From an uncultured Thalassolituus sp. (GTDB lineage: Bacteria; Pseudomonadota; Gammaproteobacteria; Pseudomonadales; Oceanobacteraceae), in assembly GCA_913054055.1 (NCBI GenBank), contig CAJXIT010000177.1:1-7126 (forward strand): a DNA stretch of 7,126 bases. Direction: 5' to 3'. Position 1 is the first letter of the stretch, and each line of letters starts with the position of its first letter. The translations under genes were made by a program, and so were the position numbers. The notes beneath the pieces are model-generated. The model had not been told where the DNA came from and did not search any database. It saw nothing but the letters and a program-made list of their open reading frames with translations. This document shows positions 1 through 5,941 of this stretch, piece by piece.

Positions 1-642
1 AAAGCCTTTTTTATTGCCCCCAGAATTGAATAGCGCAACAATCTTATTCTCATAAACAGGATGTAAAAACTGCACAGCATGATCAAACTCATCAATTAAT
101 GGCTTAATACCTTCCAGTTGCCTTTTACCAATCACATTTAAACTTAGCAATGCATGTTTAGCGAGATGTCTTTCATAGGTTTTCACAAGCCTATGGGCAT
201 CACAGCCCCTTTCAGGCTCGCCACTCACATGCTGAAAAACATCATCAACTACCCAATCAAATTTTTGTTTAATCTTCTTCATTTCCACATAAGCATCACC
301 ATGAATGACGGTTACATTTTTGCGAGGAATCTTAAAAAAAGTTTTGGCTATTTTAATGTGTTCTTTATCTAGTTCAATGCAAGTGATATGAGCGCATGGA
401 AAAAATAAGCGAATCAGGTGCACCAGAGTACCTCCACCTAATCCAAGCAATAGTATGTTTTTAGGCGGCGTATTTAATAAAAAACCAGGTAGCAATAGAA
501 GATCCCAAATGGCACCACTGATTGCATTAGAAGGGTTATATTGACTGTGCAAGACTCCATTGCTGTATAAGCGCACGGTTTGTCCCGCTGTGCGCACTTG
601 ATAATGGGAATGCAGAGATTGTTTTGAATAGATAACAGCCAT
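1..642 (-). CDS. Spermidine synthase-like class I SAM-dependent methyltransferase fold protein, C-terminus cut by window edge
   Basis: The reading frame starts at ATG 642 on the minus strand and stays open for 214 codons to the window edge, so the C-terminus is missing. In-frame stops lie just upstream of the ATG, which fixes this as the earliest start; no clear Shine-Dalgarno is visible. Seen: a SAM-binding motif I GLGGG at residues 67-71 after a hydrophobic strand (ILLL), an acidic end of strand 2 at E90 (CIELD), a GDA motif at 115-117 and the motif FDWVVDD at 128-134, where polyamine synthases carry catalytic acids. This order is typical of the spermidine/spermine synthase-like branch of Rossmann methyltransferases. 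The N-terminal part (1-55) resembles the short beta-rich lead-in of that branch. The typical D-S/T-x-D-P ending of true spermidine synthase is not present, so the substrate is unknown. It lies 20 nt after tcdA on the same strand and is probably co-transcribed with it. Confidence 0.85.
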   Translation of the reverse strand, partial: MAVIYSKQSLHSHYQVRTAGQTVRLYSNGVLHSQYNPSNAISGAIWDLLLLPGFLLNTPPKNILLLGLGGGTLVHLIRLFFPCAHITCIELDKEHIKIAKTFFKIPRKNVTVIHGDAYVEMKKIKQKFDWVVDDVFQHVSGEPERGCDAHRLVKTYERHLAKHALLSLNVIGKRQLEGIKPLIDEFDHAVQFLHPVYENKIVALFNSGGNKKGF

Positions 643-662
643 TAAAGGTTAAATTTAAACGT

Positions 663-1481
663 TCATTTTAGATTATTGATTTTTTTAGCGATGCGCTCGG
701 CTACTTTTGCAGCGGCCACCATTCCAAATGTCGCCGTCACCATGGTGGCAGCACCAAAGCCACTGGCACAATCAAGCTTCACTGCACCATCATTGAATGT
801 TTTTTGCTTACAAACAGAACCATCAGGCTGGGGGTAACTTAATTGCTCAGTAGAGTACACACACATCACACTGTAATTTCGTTTTTGATTGCGAGAAAAA
901 TTATATTCACGACGCAAAGTAGAGCGTACTTTTTTAGCAAGGGGGTCGTTAAAGGTTTTATTTAAATCCCCCACCGTGATTTGAGTAGGGTCCATCTGCC
1001 CGCCAGCAGCACCCGTGGTGATAATGGGCATTTTATTTCGTTTACACCAAGCAATGAGCGCAGCCTTTACTTTTACCGAATCAATGGCATCCACCACAAA
1101 ATCAACCCCCGTTAAATGCTGTGCAATATTGTCCTTGGTTAGAAAGTCCATGACTGGCACAGCATTCACTTCAGGGTTAATCGCTGTTAAACGTGCGGCC
1201 ATGGCTTCCACTTTAAGCTGCCCAATGGTGGCTTGCTTAGTATGAATTTGTCGGTTGGTGTTAGTGATGCAAATATCATCCATATCAATAAGATGAATAT
1301 TTTCAAACCCGGTTCTTACCAAGCTTTCTGCCACCCATGAACCCACGCCACCAATGCCGATCACAGCCACTTTAGTGGTTCTAAATGCCTCAAGGGCATC
1401 TACGCCATATAAACGAGCAATACCAGAAAAACGATCAATATAGGACAAGAAACTGGCCCCCAAATGCTTCACAACTAACAA
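663..1481 (-). CDS. tcdA: tRNA threonylcarbamoyladenosine dehydratase TcdA (CsdL)
   Basis: TcdA is an E1/ThiF-like ATP-dependent enzyme that dehydrates t6A at position 37 of ANN-decoding tRNAs to cyclic ct6A; in E. coli it works with the CsdA/CsdE sulfur-transfer proteins. Seen: nucleotide-binding GIGGVGSW at 42-49, LIDMDD at 64-69, the NTNRQIH block at 74-80, DAIDS at 131-135, TTGAAGGQMDPTQI around 155-168 and a C-terminal DCASGFGAATMVTATFG block at 237-253. These match E. coli TcdA, as remembered, nearly block for block. Full length is about 272 residues against roughly 268 in E. coli. The longest start is TTG 1481, with GAGG 4 nt upstream. The start is uncertain: TTG 1448 would give MSYIDRFSGIARLYG, closer to the short N-termini usual in gammaproteobacteria, and would leave a roughly 35-nt leader after the promoter at 1490-1498. 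ATG 1491 is out of frame. Stop is TGA at 663-665. Confidence 0.95.
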   Translation of the reverse strand: MLVVKHLGASFLSYIDRFSGIARLYGVDALEAFRTTKVAVIGIGGVGSWVAESLVRTGFENIHLIDMDDICITNTNRQIHTKQATIGQLKVEAMAARLTAINPEVNAVPVMDFLTKDNIAQHLTGVDFVVDAIDSVKVKAALIAWCKRNKMPIITTGAAGGQMDPTQITVGDLNKTFNDPLAKKVRSTLRREYNFSRNQKRNYSVMCVYSTEQLSYPQPDGSVCKQKTFNDGAVKLDCASGFGAATMVTATFGMVAAAKVAERIAKKINNLK

Positions 1482-1489
1482 ACAGCCTC

Positions 1490-1498
1490 ATTATAACA
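1490..1498 (-). promoter_or_regulatory. Extended -10 promoter for tcdA
   Basis: On the minus strand the sequence reads TGTTATAAT, a perfect sigma-70 -10 hexamer (TATAAT, 1490-1495) with the TGn extension that can replace a good -35. No convincing -35 is visible 16-18 nt upstream. Transcription would begin near 1482-1484. That would make TTG 1481 almost leaderless and favours a start further inside, such as TTG 1448. Confidence 0.55.
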
Positions 1499-1535
1499 GT
1501 TTGTCACATACCTGTTGCCACCCATTTCTGCGGCT

Positions 1536-1564
1536 ACACTAAAAATGTGTGAAATGGCCAAAGG
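1536..1564 (+). promoter_or_regulatory. Putative AraC-type operator, copy 1 (tcdA/araC gap)
   Basis: An inverted repeat ACAC-TAAAAAT-GTGT (1536-1550) is followed directly by GAAATGGCCAAAGG (1551-1564). The same layout occurs upstream of the beta-helix lipoprotein gene at 2774-2800, with 12 of 14 identical bases in the second part. The site lies about 127 nt before the AraC-family gene start and about 40 nt upstream of the tcdA -10, so it could serve autoregulation or affect both directions. Identification as an operator is inference from the shared pattern only. Confidence 0.4.
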
Positions 1565-1594
1565 GTACGATCTTGGGATTTTGTGATCACTTTC

Positions 1595-1624
1595 TTGGCT
1601 ATTAATTGCCATTTATGTTTTATT
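1595..1624 (+). promoter_or_regulatory. Weak candidate promoter for the AraC-family gene
   Basis: TTGGCT (1595-1600) lies 18 nt before TTTATT (1619-1624), which is preceded by TG at 1616-1617, giving a TGn extended -10 arrangement. Match to consensus is 4 of 6 in each box. A nearby TATTAT (1621-1626) is an alternative -10 with no matching -35. An 8-bp palindrome GTGATCAC (1583-1590) abuts the upstream side. It is placed mainly because it lies between operator copy 1 and the gene. Confidence 0.25.
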
Positions 1625-1690
1625 ATTGGTACGTTAGCCCTGATAAAACAATAAGAAAATCCACTTAATAGCAGTAATGTGGCAGGAAGT

Positions 1691-2752
1691 ATGGAAAACG
1701 ATTTAACACAATTAAACACTCCCACTGACTACACACTGTCAGTTTTAGGGGATCAACCCTATCCGTCATTCGAAATTCGAAACATCGTTCGTTATTTAGA
1801 CCAGTCACATGATTTTAATAGCACAGACTTGCTACAGCACATTGGCATTTCAAAGACACAGCTTAATGAAGATTTCTTACCCGCCTATAAAGTATTAGAG
1901 GCATTTAAGTATTGCTCTAAACATCTAGGGCCGGTGGCGGGTGCGAGAATTGGTGCCACTTACCAGGTAAACGATTTAGGTGTATTTGGCTATGCCATTG
2001 CTTCTAGCAAAGATGTTGAACACGCCCTTTTTATGGCCGAGAAATACAATTCTCTTATTGGCAATCTACTTAAACGCGGTGGCACAGTAAAAGACAATAT
2101 CCTTATTTCAAAGCTTTATAATGTTCAAAACATTGATGATGAGTCCTTAGCTTTTTTTGTCGCGTTGGGTACCAGTGCGCGAATACATATTGCGAGAAGC
2201 ATTTTTGGAGATGACTTATGTTTCAACAGCATCTCATTTACGTTTCATGATGAAGTCAACCTAGACGAATATAAAAAGTTATATGGCTGTGGCATTGAGT
2301 TTGGGGCCGAGTTTAATGGCTGGAGCTTAGAAGCGGATAACCTAAAGCGAAAACTCAAGGAAGGCAACCATGCCGATGTGGCCAAATACCTGCCCTATTG
2401 CAATGAGCTCCTAGAAACCATTAAGCAGAAAGATTCCCTCGTCAATGAAATTCAGCAAATACTGGTCAGCTGCGCTGGCGATTACCCGGACATTGAAATG
2501 CTAGCCAGTGCGTTTAAAGTCAGCTCTCGAACGTTACGTAGACAACTGAGTAATCTTGGGACATCGTACCAAAAAATACTCAACAAAGTGCGCTGCCAAC
2601 TTTCTATTGAATACCTAACCCGCACTGAAATATCCATCGAAGACATTTCTAACTTAATAGGGTTTAGCGACGTGACCAACTTCCGTCACGCCTTCAAAAA
2701 ATGGGTTGGTAAAACCCCTAGTTTTTATCGAAAAACCTATCAAAATGGATAG
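1691..2752 (+). CDS. AraC-family transcriptional regulator with Arabinose_bd-type ligand domain
   Basis: A 353-residue cytoplasmic DNA-binding regulator of the OruR-like branch of AraC proteins. Seen: an N-terminal effector domain (about 35-215) with the typical signature LGVFGYAIASSKDVEHAL followed by a KYNSLIGN segment, as in the PF12625 arabinose-binding-like domain. The C-terminal double helix-turn-helix has helix-turn-helix 1 around IEMLASAFKVSSRTLRRQL (from about residue 267) and helix-turn-helix 2 around SIEDISNLIGFSDVTNFRHAF (from 315), ending with the family signature KTPSFYRK. ATG 1691 was chosen because AGGA at 1684-1687 precedes it, though spacing is short; GTG 1679, four codons earlier, has no visible ribosome site. 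The gene lies 119 nt before the beta-helix/cytochrome genes in the same direction. A shared sequence element before both this gene and those genes suggests autoregulation and control of that operon. The inducer cannot be read from sequence. Confidence 0.93.
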   Translation: MENDLTQLNTPTDYTLSVLGDQPYPSFEIRNIVRYLDQSHDFNSTDLLQHIGISKTQLNEDFLPAYKVLEAFKYCSKHLGPVAGARIGATYQVNDLGVFGYAIASSKDVEHALFMAEKYNSLIGNLLKRGGTVKDNILISKLYNVQNIDDESLAFFVALGTSARIHIARSIFGDDLCFNSISFTFHDEVNLDEYKKLYGCGIEFGAEFNGWSLEADNLKRKLKEGNHADVAKYLPYCNELLETIKQKDSLVNEIQQILVSCAGDYPDIEMLASAFKVSSRTLRRQLSNLGTSYQKILNKVRCQLSIEYLTRTEISIEDISNLIGFSDVTNFRHAFKKWVGKTPSFYRKTYQNG

Positions 2753-2773
2753 TGTGCAACCTGGCCTGATGTA

Positions 2774-2800
2774 GTCGTAAATCGACGAAACGGCCAAATG
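2774..2800 (+). promoter_or_regulatory. Putative AraC-type operator, copy 2 (before beta-helix gene)
   Basis: An inverted repeat GTCG-TAAAT-CGAC (2774-2786) is followed directly by GAAACGGCCAAATG (2787-2800), which matches 12 of 14 bases of 1551-1564. As in copy 1, the repeat arms enclose an A-rich spacer beginning TAAA and ending AT, and the arms abut GAAA. Flanking GGCC boxes stand at 2763-2766 and 2792-2795. The site is 71 nt before the ATG at 2872, a sensible position for an AraC-type activator. A TGTCACAT octamer (2799-2806) overlapping its end also occurs at 1502-1509. Confidence 0.42.
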
Positions 2801-2810
2801 TCACATGCCC

Positions 2811-2868
2811 ATCCCTCTGCAAAAAGCATAGTCTGGAAAGACAATAATAAAGCCTAAGCAGAGGGCAT
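2811..2868 (+). promoter_or_regulatory. Leader inverted repeat that could hide the ribosome site of the beta-helix gene
   Basis: CCCTCTGC (2813-2820) is the exact reverse complement of GCAGAGGG (2858-2865). Two further A-T pairs (2811-2812 with 2867-2868) form past a bulged C2866. The downstream arm contains the AGAGGG Shine-Dalgarno of the gene starting at 2872. Inside the loop is a small perfect hairpin GTCT-GGAA-AGAC (2831-2842) with a GNRA-type tetraloop. If transcription starts before 2811, this could mask the ribosome site. A possible -10 (AATAAT, 2843-2848) lies inside the element, and use of it would exclude the fold from the mRNA. No known riboswitch class was recognised. Confidence 0.35.
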
Positions 2869-2871
2869 CAT

Positions 2872-4602
2872 ATGAAACTCAACAAACAATTTAAATTAGC
2901 TGCAGCGGTCGCAGCTGGCTTAGCCTTAGTGGGCTGTGGCAGTGATGATGATAGCGGCTTAGCAAAAGCATTTGATTGTACACCTGATACAACACAGGGG
3001 AGTCGCACAATTTGTGTTGGTTCCGCAGCAGATCTTTCAGATTCAAGCATCAAAGATGGTCTTCTTAACGCTGTCGCGACAATTGAAACTGGCGATACCA
3101 TTGTGTTACCACAAGGTCGTTATAATATTGATGCTGAAATCAACTTCAACGGGCTTCAAACGGCTTCGGCCACACAAGTGGGCACCGTAACTGGCGTAAC
3201 ATTTAAAGGCGCTGGTATTGATAAAACGATCTTTGACTTCACCGAAGGCAGTGCTGATGGCTTTTTCATTGAAAATACTGAAGATCTTATAATGGAAGAC
3301 TTCGGTGTTTATGAAGCAGCAAATAATGCAATTAAGATCGTTGATACCGATGGTATTATTTTGCGCCGTATGGCAACTGTTTGGGAAACAGATTATCAAG
3401 AAACAAATGGTGCATACGGTTTATACCCAGTAGAAACTGATAACGTATTAATTGAAGACTGTTACGTAAAAGGTTCTGCTGATGCTGGCGTATACGTTGG
3501 CCAATCTGAAAATGTAATTGTACGTGGCTGTACGGCTGAGAAAAACGTAGCCGGTATCGAAATTGAGAACACAATCAATGCCGATGTTTATAACAATACT
3601 GCTATTGGGAATACTGGTGGCTTATTAGTCTTTAACCTACCCATCAGTAACAATACTCGCTACACCAAAAATGTGCGTATATTTGACAATACTGTTATAT
3701 CCAACAATGCGCCAAACTTCGCCGCTTCAGGCTCAAACCCAGCAGGTGTCCATATCGTTCCACCAGGCACTGGAATTATTCTTTTAGCCGCTCAAGATGT
3801 TGAAGTATTTAATAACACCATCACCGACAATGAAACTATGGGCATTGCCATGACATCTTTCTTGCTGACTGATGATGATATAGCAACCTATGCTGACGCG
3901 GATCGCTACCAATCAATTCTAGTTTCAGGCTGGAACCCATTAATGAAGAGCGTATATATCCACGACAATACAATCACGCAATCTACCTATAAGCCACAAC
4001 CTGGGAAGCTAGAGCCAATGTACGAGCTAATCATTGGCTATGCTAGCTTAACTCAAGCACCTATCCCAGATATTTTCTATGATGGTGTAGGTGAATTACT
4101 TGCTAACGCAGGTGAGCTTACTGACTTTCAAGGTCTAGATGCATTTGAGGGCAGTAACGGTGCTGCAGGTACATTTAATCCTGATGACTTCGGAATGTAT
4201 GTTTACCAAAATAATAATGATTCTGGTGATAATAAAAGTGATGCTATTTGTGTTTCAGATAACAATGGAGCAACTGTAGGCTCTATCTCTAAAAATGGTT
4301 ATGACCTTCTGGTCACAGGTGCTCTACATAACGCTGCTCCTACCGCTGAAACCGGTGCAAACTTATTGGCCGCAACTTTAGAAGCATTTGAAGTTGATGA
4401 AAGCAATAACCCTACAACATACAAAACACATTTATTTGCAGACGATCCTGATACTTATGCGTGTGCAGGCACTCATGCTGTTATCCCAATGCAAGCTCCA
4501 ACTAGCGCATCTAAAGCAGTCGTGACTTTTGATGACAGCACAAGCTTTAGCTGTGGTGTAGACGACTCATCTACCGCTCCGGACGCATGTACTGAGATTT
4601 AA
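2872..4602 (+). CDS. Outer-membrane-type lipoprotein with right-handed parallel beta-helix repeats (TIGR03805-like)
   Basis: A 576-residue exported lipoprotein. Seen: a lysine-containing n-region, a hydrophobic Ala/Leu stretch and lipobox LVGC with the lipidated Cys at 22; Gly-Ser follows, with no Asp at +2, so outer-membrane sorting is expected. From about residue 75 to 370 there are repeated beta-helix turns with NNT/DNT asparagine ladders, for example LIEDCYVKG, DAGVYVGQSENVIVRGC (204 on), EIENTINADVYNNTAIGN, NVRIFDNTVISNN (267 on), DVEVFNNTITDNE (309 on) and VYIHDNTITQ (361 on). This is the pectate-lyase-like fold. The last 200 residues lack clear helix repeats and carry spaced cysteines near the end. 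The family commonly pairs with SO2930/HNE_0200-type diheme cytochromes, as here; the pair's function is unknown. A polysaccharide-binding or cleaving role is only suggested by the fold. Shine-Dalgarno AGAGGG precedes ATG 2872. All eight arginine codons are CGN, unlike the last gene of the cluster. Confidence 0.9.
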   Translation: MKLNKQFKLAAAVAAGLALVGCGSDDDSGLAKAFDCTPDTTQGSRTICVGSAADLSDSSIKDGLLNAVATIETGDTIVLPQGRYNIDAEINFNGLQTASATQVGTVTGVTFKGAGIDKTIFDFTEGSADGFFIENTEDLIMEDFGVYEAANNAIKIVDTDGIILRRMATVWETDYQETNGAYGLYPVETDNVLIEDCYVKGSADAGVYVGQSENVIVRGCTAEKNVAGIEIENTINADVYNNTAIGNTGGLLVFNLPISNNTRYTKNVRIFDNTVISNNAPNFAASGSNPAGVHIVPPGTGIILLAAQDVEVFNNTITDNETMGIAMTSFLLTDDDIATYADADRYQSILVSGWNPLMKSVYIHDNTITQSTYKPQPGKLEPMYELIIGYASLTQAPIPDIFYDGVGELLANAGELTDFQGLDAFEGSNGAAGTFNPDDFGMYVYQNNNDSGDNKSDAICVSDNNGATVGSISKNGYDLLVTGALHNAAPTAETGANLLAATLEAFEVDESNNPTTYKTHLFADDPDTYACAGTHAVIPMQAPTSASKAVVTFDDSTSFSCGVDDSSTAPDACTEI

Positions 4603-4619
4603 TTTCAGTCACTTTACTG

Positions 4620-4644
4620 GGAGGAGCAATCTGCTCCTCCTTTC
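4620..4644 (+). terminator. Strong hairpin with T-rich tail between beta-helix and first cytochrome gene
   Basis: GGAGGAGCA (4620-4628), a 3-nt loop ATC and TGCTCCTCC (4632-4640) form a perfect 9-bp GC-rich stem, followed by TTTCTCTC. It begins 18 nt after the stop codon. The T-tract is interrupted, so termination may be partial. Either partial termination or protection of the upstream mRNA end is possible, because the next gene starts only 25 nt after the stem and no separate promoter is visible. Confidence 0.65.
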
Positions 4645-4664
4645 TCTCAATCAAGGGTAGTAGT

Positions 4665-5873
4665 ATGAAAAAAATGCATAAAATATTCGCTTCAATGGCT
4701 CTGATTGGGTTAGCTGGTTGCGGCTCAACTTCAGAAACTGAAGATACGCCAGGAACAACAACTCCAGTAACCGATTCAAAAAAAATAGGCATAAGCACAG
4801 CAGAAGTTTGTCAGGCTAACAATAGTACAGATGTAAACTGGTTAACATTAACCAGCATTAACGCAACAAACTTATCAGATTATAATTTATTTTATAACCA
4901 ATGTGACCCTACATCGTCTCCAAATACTCGAGGCCTGCCATATGACATGGCTGTTCCTTTGTTTACAGATTACGCTAGTAAGTATCGTTTTGTTTTTGTG
5001 CCAACAGATACTACAGCCACCTATCAAGAAGATGAAGCCTTCGACTTCCCGATTGGTAGTGTATTAACAAAAACTTTCACACTTCCAACAGATACATCTG
5101 ATAGAGGTGTATCTAAAGAAGAAATTATTGAAACCCGCTTATTAATCAAGCGTGAAAATGGTTGGGCAACCCTACCCTATATTTGGAATGAAGATAAAAC
5201 GGATGCTGTTTTATCTCTGATTGGCGGATCGACTGAAGCCAGTATTTTACATGACTCAACTGAAATGAATTTTGATTATGGCGTTCCAACGAATGCTGAA
5301 TGCTCTAAGTGTCATCAATATAAACCCAATGGCGATCCTGATTTAGGTTTTATTTCTCCTATTGGACCTAAAGCACGCTATTTAAATAGTGATTATGATT
5401 ATGGCAGCGGCGATGAAAACCAAATTGCAAAATGGGTCTCAGAAGGTCTATTAAGCGGCGTGCCAGTTTCGTCAAGTGATATTGATGCTGTTCCTGTATT
5501 TAAAGATACCACAGATATTGATGCTATTGCCCCAAGTCAATTAGAAAAATTTGCTGAAGCTTGGCTAGATATTAATTGCGCTCATTGCCATCGAGAAGAA
5601 GGAGGTGCAAGTAATACCAACTTCAATGCAGAGTGGGATAGTCCAATTGCTCTAGCAACGTGTAATCAACCGATTTCATATGGCGGCGGTGACTTGTCTT
5701 ACATAATCACTCCGGGCTCTGCTGACGATTCCATAATGATCCAACGCATGGAAGCTCTTCCTGATGGTACTGGAGATCAAATGCCCCCTCTGGGTCGAGC
5801 AATAGTTCATTCAGAAGGATCTGAGTTAATAAAAGCATGGCTTAACAATAGTTCAGCTACTCCATGCCCTTAA
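4665..5873 (+). CDS. SO2930/HNE_0200-family diheme c-type cytochrome lipoprotein, copy 1
   Basis: A 402-residue exported cytochrome. Seen: lipobox LAGC with lipidated Cys 19 followed by Gly-Ser; a Thr-rich linker; a beta-rich domain at about 65-205 with the family block LFTDYASKYRFVFVP, FDFPIGSVLTKTF and EEIIETRLLIKRENGWATLPY; then two covalent heme sites, CSKCH at 213-217 and CAHCH at 305-309 (within DINCAHCH). QMPPLGR near the C-terminus (Met 373) is the likely axial methionine of the second heme. Extra cysteines outside the heme sites (VCQAN, NQCDP, TCNQP, final PCP) could form disulfides. The protein should be an electron carrier at the periplasmic face of the outer membrane, or at the surface if exported further; the donor and acceptor are unknown. 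ATG 4665 has AGGG 7 nt upstream. The gene follows the beta-helix lipoprotein gene by 62 nt, the known pairing for this family. One of nine arginine codons is AGA. Confidence 0.93.
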   Translation: MKKMHKIFASMALIGLAGCGSTSETEDTPGTTTPVTDSKKIGISTAEVCQANNSTDVNWLTLTSINATNLSDYNLFYNQCDPTSSPNTRGLPYDMAVPLFTDYASKYRFVFVPTDTTATYQEDEAFDFPIGSVLTKTFTLPTDTSDRGVSKEEIIETRLLIKRENGWATLPYIWNEDKTDAVLSLIGGSTEASILHDSTEMNFDYGVPTNAECSKCHQYKPNGDPDLGFISPIGPKARYLNSDYDYGSGDENQIAKWVSEGLLSGVPVSSSDIDAVPVFKDTTDIDAIAPSQLEKFAEAWLDINCAHCHREEGGASNTNFNAEWDSPIALATCNQPISYGGGDLSYIITPGSADDSIMIQRMEALPDGTGDQMPPLGRAIVHSEGSELIKAWLNNSSATPCP

Positions 5874-5892
5874 ATTGGTTTTAAACAAAGTT

Positions 5893-5918
5893 AAAAGCCC
5901 ATTAATTTGGGCTTTTTT
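5893..5918 (+). terminator. Rho-independent terminator between the two cytochrome genes
   Basis: AAAAGCCCA (5893-5901), loop TTAATT and TGGGCTTTT (5908-5916) form a 9-bp stem running straight into a T-tract (5913-5918). This is a textbook intrinsic terminator 20 nt after the stop of the first cytochrome. The next gene begins 23 nt after it, with its ribosome site at 5932-5939. That leaves almost no room for a promoter, so the second cytochrome would depend on read-through or on a promoter inside the preceding gene. Confidence 0.75.
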
Positions 5919-5941
5919 ATGCCTAGTCATCAGGAAGGATC

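Noticed and set aside
154..372. Plus-strand 72-codon frame
   Set aside because: It lies fully opposite the well-supported methyltransferase-like gene, whose motifs are clear on the minus strand.
1501..1510. CRP site at the TGTCACAT octamers
   Set aside because: The TCACA half-site has no TGTGA partner at the required 6-nt spacing, at either 1502-1509 or 2799-2806.
1534..1725. Minus-strand 63-codon frame with a hydrophobic segment in the tcdA/araC gap
   Set aside because: It starts with GTG inside the AraC gene, has no ribosome site, and overlaps the putative operator and promoter region. The hydrophobic stretch is likely chance in AT-rich DNA.
2811..2868. Cyclic-di-GMP-I (GEMM) riboswitch
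   Set aside because: An AAAGCC stretch and a GNRA hairpin are present, but the two-helix layout and the conserved core bases of that class are missing.
3106..3574. Minus-strand frames opposite the beta-helix gene
   Set aside because: They show no recognisable motifs and mirror a gene with strong repeat and lipoprotein signals.
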